A DNA stretch of 64,000 nt from Flavobacterium psychrolimnae (GCF_003312425.1 NZ_QNUX01000016.1:1-64000), one strand, 5' to 3'; shown: positions 53,775 through 62,306, numbered from the stretch's first letter. Numbers and translations are program-made. Notes: generated by a model from the sequence alone, not told the origin.

Positions 53775-55034
53775 TCACTCTTGCACGGTCATTTTCACCA
53801 ATTCAATTTTCTTATTTGTGGCTTCTTCAATTATAAAATGATAGCTGCCTATGGTAATTTCAGCTCCTTTTTGTGGAATTTCTTTCGTAAAATCGACAAT
53901 AAAACCGCCCAGTGTTCCGTAAGAATCTCCTTCTGGAATTTGAAGTCTGTAGGTTTGATTTAAATATTCTACATCTAAGCGAGCCGAGAATATAAAAACA
54001 CCTTCGCCCAACTCTTTTTCTATCAATTCCTCATCTGAATCATGTTCGTCTTCAATTTCACCAAAAAGTTCTTCTACAATATCTTCAATAGTAATAATTC
54101 CTGAAGTTCCTCCATATTCATCTAAAACAACAGCGACACTTTTCCGCTTTTTGGTAAGCAAATTCATGGCATCTTTGATGAATATTGTTTCAGGCACAAA
54201 TTCAACAGCAATCACAATTTCTTTTATATTTTTTGGTTTTTTAAACAAATCAAAAGAATGTACATATCCCACAATATCATCAAGGGAATTCTGATATACC
54301 ACAATTTTGGAATAGCCCGTTTCTATAAATAATTGCTTCAGTTCTTCGATGGAATCAAAAACCTCAACTGCTATTATTTCTGTTCTTGGACTCATCACAT
54401 CTCTGGCTTTCACACCTGAAAATTCCAATGCATTTTGAAACATCAAGATTTCAGAATCTACGGTTTCATTATCCTCCACACTGCTCATTTGTTCAGTAAT
54501 GTAATTTCCAAGTTCTATTTTACTAAAATACAACTGAATCGTATCCCCTTCGGTTTTGAAGAACTTCCTCAAAATGAAATCGGAAATCGCAATAAAAAAA
54601 GTAGAGATAAAGTAGAAAATTTTATAAAAAAAGTACGCGGGAACTGCAAAAAATTTTATTAGAGAATTAGCATAAATCTGAAAAAAAACTTTTGGGAAAA
54701 ACTCAGCGGTAACCAAAATAATCAATGCCGAAATAAAGATTTGCAACAACAGATTTAACCAATCTGGAAAATGAAATCCTAGAGCAATGCACCATTGTAA
54801 TACTGCATCACCCATAAAAAAACCGTAAACCACCATTGCTATGGTATTCCCAATAAGCATGGTAACAATGAAATTTGTTGGTTTCTCAGTAAGCTTCGTC
54901 AGTATTTTTGATAGAAAATTATCTTGTTTTTTTTCGATTTCAAGATATATTTTATTCGAAGAGACAAAGGCTATCTCCATTCCTGAAAAAAAAGCACTTA
55001 GTATTAGACATAGTATGATAATACTAACTTCCAT
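53775..55034 (-). CDS. DUF21/CBS/CorC-domain membrane protein (hemolysin-C family)
   Basis: The 419-residue protein has an N-terminal DUF21 membrane domain (about 1-150, four helices), a CBS pair (about 195-325, with VMSPRTEIIAVEV and VVLDEYGGTSGIITIEDIVEELFGEI split across it) and a C-terminal CorC_HlyC domain. Homologues are implicated in Mg2+/Co2+ efflux or in membrane-related roles such as the gliding protein GldE; no gliding gene is adjacent here, so GldE is not assumed. The frame begins with TTG at 55037, but the ATG at 55034 is preferred. It is contiguous with the small gene upstream. Confidence 0.88.
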   Translation of the reverse strand: MEVSIIILCLILSAFFSGMEIAFVSSNKIYLEIEKKQDNFLSKILTKLTEKPTNFIVTMLIGNTIAMVVYGFFMGDAVLQWCIALGFHFPDWLNLLLQIFISALIILVTAEFFPKVFFQIYANSLIKFFAVPAYFFYKIFYFISTFFIAISDFILRKFFKTEGDTIQLYFSKIELGNYITEQMSSVEDNETVDSEILMFQNALEFSGVKARDVMSPRTEIIAVEVFDSIEELKQLFIETGYSKIVVYQNSLDDIVGYVHSFDLFKKPKNIKEIVIAVEFVPETIFIKDAMNLLTKKRKSVAVVLDEYGGTSGIITIEDIVEELFGEIEDEHDSDEELIEKELGEGVFIFSARLDVEYLNQTYRLQIPEGDSYGTLGGFIVDFTKEIPQKGAEITIGSYHFIIEEATNKKIELVKMTVQE

Positions 55035-55037
55035 CAA

Positions 55038-55235
55038 CTAGAAATTTTTGTTTCGATCTTCGAATTTTTTAGCAAATTTTCTCCTGAAGAAAAACATAAA
55101 AACCGCCAATCCTGCAATCATAAAACTCAACCAAGGATTTCCTAATGCTGGCTCATTCACTTTTGTAAAACCATCATAAATGAAATACGCACCAAAAATA
55201 AGATAAACGTATTGTGTATATTTTAAGTAATTCAT
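55038..55235 (-). CDS. Small two-helix membrane protein
   Basis: The 65-residue product has two hydrophobic segments (about 8-24 and 34-50) joined by a polar loop, and a basic tail RRKFAKKFEDRNKNF. It lies 12 bp after lptC and 3 bp before the DUF21/CBS gene, an arrangement that supports real translation. I do not recognise the family. It is likely an inner-membrane protein of the envelope operon. Confidence 0.7.
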   Translation of the reverse strand: MNYLKYTQYVYLIFGAYFIYDGFTKVNEPALGNPWLSFMIAGLAVFMFFFRRKFAKKFEDRNKNF

Positions 55236-55247
55236 TTTGTATTTATA

Positions 55248-55802
55248 TTAATCGGCAGATTCTATTTCGCCTGTTATTTTTTGAGAGTTAATCACTTTAA
55301 AATCCCTGCTGAAATCAATTCCCTGTCCATTAGAAACTCCTTTTGGATCAGTCAATTTAAACCTTCTTTCGGTAAAAAACCACTCGTTTTTTTGATCAAA
55401 ATACAACTGTTCTGTTTCCAGAGTTTGCCCTTGTTCCGTAAAAATTCTCACTTTCCCTTGCAAATCAATAATATTCGTTCCTTTATAAGAGATTGCATAA
55501 TTCGATTTGATAAAAGTTTTTTTTGCCTTTTTATCGTACAAAGTCACATCAATTCCTTTAGGAAATTCTGTAAAGGGAAATTCAACGCTGGCATAATCCA
55601 GCATTTTTGTACTTATCAAAACAGCGGTAATACGTCCTGAATCCGTGTATTTTAGATTCACCATGTCAGCGTCACTACTTGGCACAAATTCAGAAAAATT
55701 GATTTTTTGTATTTCTTTAAAATTACTTTCGCACCCAAAAAACAGTGTCACAGCAAAAGCCGTGACAAACCATTTAAAATAATATTTTTTGAATAAAGTC
55801 AT
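55248..55802 (-). CDS. lptC: LPS export periplasmic protein LptC
   Basis: The 184-residue protein has a lipoprotein-like signal with acceptor Cys at residue 24 (FFGC) and a beta-jellyroll LptC domain (about 60-175) with IDLQGKVRIFTEQGQTLETEQLYFDQ typical of the LPS-transport fold. It should link LptBFG to LptA in lipopolysaccharide export. It sits 40 bp behind an outer-membrane barrel gene and is followed by membrane genes in an operon; other Lpt genes are not in the window. Confidence 0.88.
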   Translation of the reverse strand: MTLFKKYYFKWFVTAFAVTLFFGCESNFKEIQKINFSEFVPSSDADMVNLKYTDSGRITAVLISTKMLDYASVEFPFTEFPKGIDVTLYDKKAKKTFIKSNYAISYKGTNIIDLQGKVRIFTEQGQTLETEQLYFDQKNEWFFTERRFKLTDPKGVSNGQGIDFSRDFKVINSQKITGEIESAD

Positions 55803-55842
55803 ACAATGAACTTACAAAGAAGTTGTAGCAAACAATCTATTA

Positions 55843-57093
55843 CTAGTTGAATTTTCGTTTTTCAAACCATCTTTCATTTAGTGAAAAACTTACACTAACG
55901 TTAGCATAATTTTCTTCCACTAAGTTTGCCGCGGTAGTTCCTCTTTTACCGAATTCAAGACCAATATTTACATTTGAAAACGTTCCCGTCAATGGCATTC
56001 CTAATCCTACTGTTAACGCCATGTCCTCAATAGGCTCTGAATTAATTACTAAACCGGTGTTTTCAAATCTGAAACCAGCTCTGTAAACAAGTCTTTTAGC
56101 GTAACTTGAAAATGAATTATAATTTGGAATATAATATCCACCAATGCTGTATTTCGAATGTTTCTCGTAAGTTACATTATCAAGTGAATTGTAACTATTA
56201 TCTAAAGAACCCGCTCCTTGAAACGTATACCCTACTCCAACTAACCATTTTCTGGCTTCACCAATACCTGCTTGAGCAGTGTACTTACTTGGGATTTTGA
56301 AATTCTTTTCGGTTTTTACATCATCTAAAACATCAACAATTGATAAATCAAAATTTGAATTATAAAGTGCTGTTGAAATATTTCTGGTGTTTTCAGTTTT
56401 CAAAGTACTTTCTAATGAATAATTTACGCTACTAAAAAAAGAGGTCTTTTTGTTGATTTTAGTTTTGTACATCATCCCAAGGTTAAAATTCACCCCAGAT
56501 AAATCCACCGTATTTAATTCTCTTGTACCAATAGAAATATCCGTGATGTATTCAAAATTATTGGTTTCAATTTTCCCAAAATTATAACTTACATCAGCAC
56601 CAATATTAAAATTAGGAGTAATCTTATATCCAACACCAAGAAAAGCTTTGTTCATACCACCAGAACCATTAAATCGTCTGTTATTCACTGCAGGATCATC
56701 TGAAACGGATGAAATTTTATATCCAACAGAAGAATATGGAATCAAACCGAAACCAACTCCCCATTTCCCCAAAGGCAAACCTACGGCTAGATAATCTAAA
56801 GTTGTTCTTCGAGCATTTGCAGTTTCAGTGTCCGTTTTCAATTTTGTAGTAGCCTGAGTCCCGCCCAAAGTAAAGGTTGTCAACTTCAAATTTGCATAAC
56901 TCGCCGGATTCTGTAAGTTCATATGGATACTATCTTGTTCGATAGCGATTTCTCCCATAGAGCGGTTTTCCAATGTTCCTCTAAACCTCACATCACCTAT
57001 ACCGTAGAAAGAATAAGGCGAAGATGTTCCTTCTTGAGCAAAAGATACTAATGATAAAAGCAAACAAGCGCTTACTACAATTTTTTTAATCAT
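55843..57093 (-). CDS. Putative outer-membrane beta-barrel protein
   Basis: The 416-residue protein has a signal peptide (1-19, ending SFAQ) and a beta-rich body of alternating strands (about 30-416) with many Thr, Asn and Tyr residues and an aromatic C-terminus, like FadL-type or hydrocarbon-transporter-like barrels. SSPYSFYGIGDVRFRG (25-40) at the mature N-terminus is a recurring feature. I recognise no specific function. Its start overlaps coaX by 8 bases, which argues for coupled expression. Confidence 0.8.
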   Translation of the reverse strand: MIKKIVVSACLLLSLVSFAQEGTSSPYSFYGIGDVRFRGTLENRSMGEIAIEQDSIHMNLQNPASYANLKLTTFTLGGTQATTKLKTDTETANARRTTLDYLAVGLPLGKWGVGFGLIPYSSVGYKISSVSDDPAVNNRRFNGSGGMNKAFLGVGYKITPNFNIGADVSYNFGKIETNNFEYITDISIGTRELNTVDLSGVNFNLGMMYKTKINKKTSFFSSVNYSLESTLKTENTRNISTALYNSNFDLSIVDVLDDVKTEKNFKIPSKYTAQAGIGEARKWLVGVGYTFQGAGSLDNSYNSLDNVTYEKHSKYSIGGYYIPNYNSFSSYAKRLVYRAGFRFENTGLVINSEPIEDMALTVGLGMPLTGTFSNVNIGLEFGKRGTTAANLVEENYANVSVSFSLNERWFEKRKFN

Positions 57094-57820
57094 TTTTGAT
57101 TTTATATTGAAATGTTTGATTCAAACTTTCCAGAAGAAAATTTGAATTGGCAAATATGGTATTTTTTAATCGTTTAGCCAAAAAATCTGTGTCGCCACCC
57201 GTTAAAATTATTATAAAATTTGGATATCTTGCCTTATATTCATCTATAAAACCGTCAATCTCATACACGAAACCGTTAACCACGCCAGAATGAATTGATT
57301 CAGAAGTGGAGTTGCCAATAAAATCCTCCGGAGATTGAAATGATAACAAAGGAAGTTTCGCCGTGTAATTGTGCAAGGCTTCGTAACGCAATCGCAATCC
57401 TGGCGCAATGGCTCCACCCAGATAATTATCTTTCTCATCAATAAAATCGTAGGTAATACAAGTGCCAGCATCTATCACCAACCGATTCTGTTTCGGAAAC
57501 TGTATCGTGGCTCCTGAAGCAAGAACCATCCTGTCAATTCCCAATGTTTTAGGAGTCGCATAGCAATTGTGGAAAGGAAAAGAATCTTCATGTGAAATGA
57601 AATGTACTTTTAGCACTTTCTTAAAATCAAGAAAAGACTGTTTTTCGACATCACCAACAGAGGAAATGACCAAATCCGTTACATTTTGAAATTTTTCTAA
57701 AATATTTTCAATATTTTTTTGAAGTTCCATTTTAGAAAAAACAAAAATTTCAAAAAGGGTAGCACCCTCAAATACAGCTGCTTTAATTCTGGTATTCCCA
57801 ACATCTACAACTAAAATCAT
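57086..57820 (-). CDS. coaX: Type III pantothenate kinase
   Basis: The 244-residue enzyme phosphorylates pantothenate in the first committed step of coenzyme A synthesis. The ASKHA-fold motifs DVGNTRIKAAVFEG (5-18), GIDRMVLASGA (about 98-108), VIDAGTCITYDFID (about 117-130) and GGAIAPGLRLR are intact. Type III enzymes need a monovalent cation and resist feedback by CoA. It is the first gene of a minus-strand operon; a promoter-like TACCTTCG lies at 57847-57840, about 20 bp upstream. Confidence 0.94.
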   Translation of the reverse strand: MILVVDVGNTRIKAAVFEGATLFEIFVFSKMELQKNIENILEKFQNVTDLVISSVGDVEKQSFLDFKKVLKVHFISHEDSFPFHNCYATPKTLGIDRMVLASGATIQFPKQNRLVIDAGTCITYDFIDEKDNYLGGAIAPGLRLRYEALHNYTAKLPLLSFQSPEDFIGNSTSESIHSGVVNGFVYEIDGFIDEYKARYPNFIIILTGGDTDFLAKRLKNTIFANSNFLLESLNQTFQYKIKND

Positions 57821-57873
57821 AATTTGTTTTTTGATGTGGCGAAGGTACGAATTGATTTTTTTTAAAAAATGTT

Positions 57874-57903
57874 TTGGATAAACTAAAAATCATTCTATAT
57901 TTG
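57874..57903 (+). promoter_or_regulatory. Promoter of tRNA-Phe
   Basis: TTG (57874-57876) and TATATTTG (57896-57903) are 19 bp apart, a full match to the Bacteroidetes promoter, about 15 bp before the mature tRNA 5' end. Confidence 0.8.
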
Positions 57904-57918
57904 CACCCGCAATAGCGA

Positions 57919-57991
57919 GGTACCTTAGCTCAGATGGTAGAGCAATGGACTGAAAATCCATGTGTCCCTGGTTCGATCCCTGGAGGTACCA
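57919..57991 (+). tRNA. tRNA-Phe (anticodon GAA)
   Basis: A complete cloverleaf is readable: a 7-bp acceptor stem GGTACCT/AGGTACC, D-arm GCTC/GAGC, anticodon stem ATGGA/TCCAT with loop CTGAAAA giving anticodon GAA, a 5-base variable loop, T-loop TTCGATC and discriminator A. The T-stem CCTGG/CCTGG has a U-U mismatch at position 51-63. CCA is not encoded; ACAAAA follows. It has its own promoter and a strong terminator. Confidence 0.95.
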
Positions 57992-57992
57992 C

Positions 57993-58022
57993 AAAACCCG
58001 AATAGAAATATTCGGGTTTTTT
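57993..58022 (+). terminator. Terminator of tRNA-Phe
   Basis: AAAACCCGAATA (57993-58004) pairs with TATTCGGGTTTT (58009-58020) around a GAAA tetraloop, followed by TT then GTTTTT. This is a strong intrinsic terminator. Confidence 0.9.
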
Positions 58023-58089
58023 GTTTTTATACCTTTTGTTAAAACATTATAATCCTGGATCAATCCTAAAACGTGTGGAGTAGTAAAAA

Positions 58090-58328
58090 TTAGGCATAAA
58101 TATTAGTTAGCCTAAAAAGGAAGAATTCTATATTTCTTACCCCTCTGAATTGTGCTCTAAAAGCTTTTATTTCAGTGTTAAAGATCACTCACAACTTATT
58201 AATTTTCTTTTAAATGAGTTCTTGAATTTAATTTCTGCTGATGCATTTGTACTCCTGTTGTCAAAATAGTTCAATATGGCTTGGTAATAATTTATTACAG
58301 ATTTTGAAATTGTATTGAAAACTTTAAA
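58090..58328 (-). pseudogene. Decayed transposase C-terminus (ISAon1-like)
   Basis: On the minus strand from about 58328 a reading frame gives KVFNTISKSVINYYQAI then LNYFDNRSTNASAE, and, after a 48-base insertion (58185-58232) and a one-base deletion, continues as FNTEIKAFRAQFRGVRN followed by IEFFLFRLTNIYA and a stop at 58090. I recognise this as the C-terminal end of a transposase of the type with ESFNAKIKAFR in its last segment, where the Glu is thought to be catalytic. In-frame stops and the missing N-terminus show it is a relic. It lies 100 bp after the tRNA, a common insertion target. Confidence 0.7.
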
Positions 58329-58600
58329 CCCACATTAATTTCACTTTTTAAACTATAGCGACAGTCCCAAACTCTTTTTTTAGGTCAACAACAACCTCAT
58401 GTGTTAATTTGTTAAAGAATTATTTCGTCAAATGACAAATGGTTTACAAAATCAAACTCTTTTCACAAAGCAATTAAATTTACCAAAAACGCATCGATAA
58501 TCCAATAAAAATAAAGGGTTCGTATTTTTTTTCTACTTTTTTTGCGAAATTAAAATAGTAATAGTTGCAAAATTACTATATTTATGCAAAATTTATATAT
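58329..58600. other. Intergenic DNA before the InsA-like gene, with repeats
   Basis: No intact gene is visible. The right end has a candidate control region: ATAGTAAT (58555-58562) and ATTACTAT (58572-58579) form an inverted repeat, while TGCAAAATT recurs at 58566-58574 and 58585-58593, 19 bp apart. A promoter-like TATATTTA overlaps it. The rest is AT-rich and may include more transposase debris. Confidence 0.5.
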
Positions 58601-59020
58601 ATGGAGATTTTAACCTGCCCGAAATGCCAAAGTAATCACATCATAAAAAGCGGTATAATCAACAGTAAACAAAGGTACTTATGCAAAAAATGCAATTATT
58701 TTTTTACGGTTAATAAAATCGGCAAAAAGATAGATGATTACTATGTAACCAAAGCATTGCAACTATATCTCGAAGGCTTGAGTTTTCGCGAAATCGAGCG
58801 GATTATCGGGGTTTCACATGTCACAGTGAGCAACTGGGTAAAGAGCTATAATATAAAAAAACCATCTCACGCCAATTACCATCCTACCTATAAGATTTTT
58901 AGCCATTTAGAATTAGTTGAGTATTTAAAAAATAAACAATTACTCTCCGGAGCAGGCATGATTATCACTGAGCTTGGCGATAAATTTATGCTGATAAAAT
59001 GGGAGCGATTCAAAGATTAG
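58601..59020 (+). CDS. Zinc-ribbon/HTH protein resembling IS1 InsA, stand-alone
   Basis: The 139-residue protein has a four-cysteine zinc ribbon (Cys6, Cys9, Cys28, Cys31) and a helix-turn-helix (about 60-80, SFREIERIIGVSHVTVSNWV), the layout of the InsA DNA-binding protein of IS1-type elements. There is no InsB catalytic frame downstream and no frameshift window or terminal repeats are apparent; instead an unrelated C-terminal part of about 55 residues follows. It starts with ATG at 58601 although the frame is open from 58565. It may be a domesticated transposon protein working as a regulator of the porin/transporter genes next to it, an inference from position only. Confidence 0.75.
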   Translation: MEILTCPKCQSNHIIKSGIINSKQRYLCKKCNYFFTVNKIGKKIDDYYVTKALQLYLEGLSFREIERIIGVSHVTVSNWVKSYNIKKPSHANYHPTYKIFSHLELVEYLKNKQLLSGAGMIITELGDKFMLIKWERFKD

Positions 59021-59121
59021 CTATATTAGTTTACACAAAAATATATCAAAATTTTTTTCTAGAATTAAATATCTGAATTTGGCACTTTATTAACTAACCA
59101 TTTAATAACCAAATCCTATTT

Positions 59122-60501
59122 ATGAAAAAAATATTTTTTACAGCGGCAATAGTGTTATTGTCTCTAAAAGGATTTTCACAAGGCTCCACAGATTACGGCA
59201 GCGGAATGAAATTTAATTTGAACGAAGATGGTTCAAAATACATGCGCTTTATTGCATGGAATCAAATATGGTTTCGTTCCAGCCAAATGAACCCAGGAAC
59301 AATGATTGGTAATGAAGCGGCTACCACAGGAACCGATATTGGGAACCGACGTTTGCGTTTTCTGGCCTACTCTCAAATATCTAAAAGATACATGATTGTA
59401 ACGCACTTTGGGATTAACAATCAAACCTTCACTAATGGAGGTGCAGCTGGAACTTCTGGAACTGGCGGATACGGTGCCGGAAAAAAACCAGGTTTATTTT
59501 TTCACGATGCTTGGAATGAATACGCATTGGTTTTGCCTGAAAAAGACAAAAAATTCAGCTTATCTCTTGGTGGTGGTTTGCATTATTATATGGGATTATC
59601 AAGAGCAACAATGGCCTCCACATTAAACTTTTTGACAATTGATGCGCCTATCTTCAACTGGCCGTTAATTGAAAATTCAGATCAGTTTGCCCGACAAATG
59701 GGTTTATTTGCAAAAGGGAAATATGGCAAATTAGAATACCGATTGAGTTACAACAAACCATTTGCCACAAACTTAGCTCCTACCAATGTGACTATAGCAG
59801 ATAATGCTGTAGCAGTTGACAACAGCGGAAATACAAAATGGTCAAAAGCAGGTTATTTCGAATACCAATTTCTAGATCAGGAAGCTAATTTATTACCTTA
59901 TAAAGTAGGAAGCTATTTAGGAACTAAAAAAGTATTCAATATTGGCGCTGGTTTTTATACTGCGCCAGAGGCTACAAGAACTTCTGTTAACAATGCTATT
60001 GAAAAGCACAATATCAATCTTTTTGCTGCAGATGTTTTTCTTGATTTGCCTATTGGAAAAAAAGAAAACAAAATGGCTGTAACCGGATATAGCGTTTTCT
60101 ACGATTATGATTTTGGACCAAACTATTTACGTAATGTTGCCATTATGAATATTGGATCCGTTGATCCAAACTTTACAGGAAGCAGAGCTTTGGCGGGACC
60201 TGGAAATGCACAAGCTACTATCGGATCAGGAAATATCTGGTACACACAAGCGGGAATTTTATTGCCAAGCAAAGTAGACAAACCTAAAGTGCGCGTACAA
60301 CCTTTTGGAGCTTTTACCTATAAAAACTTTGATGCTTTAGATAAGTCCAGCACTCAATTTGACCTTGGAACCAACTTTTTCTTGGACGGACAACATGCTA
60401 AAATCACTGCACAATATTCAACAAGACCCGTTTACACTACTCCATCTACTATCTCAGGATCAAAAGGGGAATTCGTAGTACAACTTCAAATCTATCTATA
60501 A
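59122..60501 (+). CDS. Outer-membrane porin (OprP/OprO-like)
   Basis: The 459-residue protein has a signal peptide (1-19, ending KGFSQ) and a beta-barrel body with recurring Tyr, Trp and Gly-rich strands, ending VVQLQIYL with a hydrophobic last strand. It resembles the phosphate-selective porin O/P group and related short-chain solute porins. Here it lies 23 bp before an inner-membrane MFS transporter, so it probably serves the outer-membrane step of the same uptake route. The substrate is unknown. Confidence 0.82.
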   Translation: MKKIFFTAAIVLLSLKGFSQGSTDYGSGMKFNLNEDGSKYMRFIAWNQIWFRSSQMNPGTMIGNEAATTGTDIGNRRLRFLAYSQISKRYMIVTHFGINNQTFTNGGAAGTSGTGGYGAGKKPGLFFHDAWNEYALVLPEKDKKFSLSLGGGLHYYMGLSRATMASTLNFLTIDAPIFNWPLIENSDQFARQMGLFAKGKYGKLEYRLSYNKPFATNLAPTNVTIADNAVAVDNSGNTKWSKAGYFEYQFLDQEANLLPYKVGSYLGTKKVFNIGAGFYTAPEATRTSVNNAIEKHNINLFAADVFLDLPIGKKENKMAVTGYSVFYDYDFGPNYLRNVAIMNIGSVDPNFTGSRALAGPGNAQATIGSGNIWYTQAGILLPSKVDKPKVRVQPFGAFTYKNFDALDKSSTQFDLGTNFFLDGQHAKITAQYSTRPVYTTPSTISGSKGEFVVQLQIYL

Positions 60502-60524
60502 ACTAATTTAAAAAATAATAATTT

Positions 60525-62060
60525 ATGAGCGTTAAATCAACAAAAGGAATTTGGAAAGTCATTTCCGCATCCTCAATGGGTACAATGATCGAATGGTATG
60601 ATTTCTACATCTTTGGAAGTTTAGCCGTTGTAATTTCAACAAAATTTTTCCCTTCAGATAATCCTACAGCAGCCTTCTTGTCGACTTTGGCAACATTTGC
60701 AGCCGGATTTGTAGTTCGTCCTTTCGGAGCCCTTTTCTTTGGAAGATTAGGAGATTTAATTGGAAGAAAATATACTTTCATGGTTACGCTTTTATTAATG
60801 GGTGGAGCAACATTTCTGATAGGATGTATTCCGAGTTATGAAACTATTGGATTCATGGCACCTTTATTAGTATTAATTCTTCGTTTACTTCAAGGTCTTG
60901 CTTTGGGTGGTGAATATGGCGGCGCCGCAACCTATGTCGCCGAGCATGCTCCCGTTGGACAAAGAGGATACTGGACTTCTTGGATTCAGACTACTGCGAC
61001 GGTGGGTTTATTCATCTCTTTGATGGTAATTTTAGCCACACGAAACATCCTTACACCAGAGCAATTTGACGAATGGGGATGGAGAGTTCCGTTCTGGGTT
61101 TCTATCATCATGGTTGGAGTTTCCTACTTGATTCGAAAAAACATGGATGAATCTCCAGTTTTTGCTAAAGCGAAAAGCGAAGGAAAAACAAGTACCAATC
61201 CATTGAAAGAGAGTTTTGGAAATCGCTACAACTTGAAATTTGTATTGTTGGCTTTATTTGGAGCAACAATGGGACAAGGAGTTGTTTGGTACACGGGACA
61301 ATTTTACGCCATGAGTTTCATGAAAACAGTAATGTCAATTGATTCTTCTCAAGTAGATACTTTATTAGGAATTTCATTGATTCTTGGAACACCATTTTTC
61401 ATCTTTTTTGGTTGGTTGAGTGATAAAGTAGGTAGAAAATACATTATGATGGGCGGAATGTTATTGGCTATTTTACTATACAGACCAATCTACAAACAAA
61501 TGTACGAAACCACATCAGTGAAAAACAAAACCGAAATGGTCGAAAAAACTACGGTACTTGCTGAATTGAAAGAAAACAAGAAGCAAACCATGGATTCTAT
61601 CTACACCACTAACAAAGAGTATGTGGATGGAACTACTTTTCAAGAAATAAAAACCGTACATTTAGAAAACGGAGCAGTAATAATTGTGGATGGTAAACCA
61701 AAAGTGGACACCAAAACAACTATTAAAATTAACTCCAGCGACAATTGGGCTTTGATATTTCTAGTATTTGTGCAAGTAATATTTGTAACGATGGTTTATG
61801 GACCTATTGCAGCGTTCTTGGTTGAAATGTTCCCGGTAAAAATCAGATACACTTCGATGTCATTGCCATATCACGTAGGAAATGGAATTTTTGGAGGATT
61901 ACTTCCAGCTATTTCAACTTATTTTGTAACCAATGCAAAAGACTTAGGACATCCGGAGTTTTACCTAGAAGGACTTTGGTATCCAATTGTTATTGCTGCA
62001 GTCAGTTTTGTAGTTGGAATGGTTTACATTAAAAATAAAGATAAAAACGCTCACGTATAA
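60525..62060 (+). CDS. MHS-family MFS transporter with inserted loop
   Basis: The 511-residue protein matches the metabolite:H+ symporter branch (as in ProP, KgtP): TMIEWYDFYIFG (20-31), GRLGDLIGRKYTF (73-85), LQGLALGGEYGGAATYVAEHAP (122-143) and WLSDKVGRKYIMMGG (297-311). Residues 322-406 form an extra hydrophilic segment between the ninth and tenth helices, predicted on the periplasmic side, which ordinary MHS proteins lack. It should import a carboxylate, amino acid or betaine-like solute with protons. A 74-residue membrane protein gene follows after 11 bp. Confidence 0.88.
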   Translation: MSVKSTKGIWKVISASSMGTMIEWYDFYIFGSLAVVISTKFFPSDNPTAAFLSTLATFAAGFVVRPFGALFFGRLGDLIGRKYTFMVTLLLMGGATFLIGCIPSYETIGFMAPLLVLILRLLQGLALGGEYGGAATYVAEHAPVGQRGYWTSWIQTTATVGLFISLMVILATRNILTPEQFDEWGWRVPFWVSIIMVGVSYLIRKNMDESPVFAKAKSEGKTSTNPLKESFGNRYNLKFVLLALFGATMGQGVVWYTGQFYAMSFMKTVMSIDSSQVDTLLGISLILGTPFFIFFGWLSDKVGRKYIMMGGMLLAILLYRPIYKQMYETTSVKNKTEMVEKTTVLAELKENKKQTMDSIYTTNKEYVDGTTFQEIKTVHLENGAVIIVDGKPKVDTKTTIKINSSDNWALIFLVFVQVIFVTMVYGPIAAFLVEMFPVKIRYTSMSLPYHVGNGIFGGLLPAISTYFVTNAKDLGHPEFYLEGLWYPIVIAAVSFVVGMVYIKNKDKNAHV

Positions 62061-62071
62061 AAAACACAGCT

Positions 62072-62296
62072 ATGAATCAGATAAAAAGAGTTTTAGGATT
62101 AGTTTGGATTGCTTGTGCTGTTGCTGCAGCGTATTTCTGCATCTTCACTTTTGGATTACCAAAATTTATGTCAGGAAAACAAGAGGATTTAGTATTCGGG
62201 ATTATCATCCTGTTCATACTTACGCCATTAATCGTTTTAGGATTAGGAACCTTTGGTTATTTTTCCTTAATGGGAGATTATGATGAAAAAAAATAA
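62072..62296 (+). CDS. Small two-helix membrane protein, possible transporter accessory
   Basis: The 74-residue product has two hydrophobic helices (about 8-28 and 41-65), a short periplasmic loop KFMSGKQED and an acidic/basic tail SLMGDYDEKK. It resembles a small uncharacterised family (perhaps DUF6814) found next to MFS transporters in Bacteroidetes, but I cannot confirm the number without a search. It starts 11 bp after the transporter gene and precedes a strong terminator, so it is the last gene of this transcript. Confidence 0.75.
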   Translation: MNQIKRVLGLVWIACAVAAAYFCIFTFGLPKFMSGKQEDLVFGIIILFILTPLIVLGLGTFGYFSLMGDYDEKK

Positions 62297-62306
62297 TTAA
62301 ATTTCC

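Noticed and set aside
53775..55034. Gliding motility protein GldE
   Set aside because: Domain layout fits, but GldE is usually beside gldD and neighbours here are envelope genes, so the general family name is used.
58348..58412. Short minus-strand coding-like segment reading THEVVVDLKKEFGTVAIV
   Set aside because: Only about 20 codons with no start or known match; may be debris, not enough to call a gene or pseudogene.
57919..58600. Integrated island or phage attachment site at tRNA-Phe
   Set aside because: No integrase and no repeat of the tRNA 3' end were found downstream within the window; only a decayed transposase is present.
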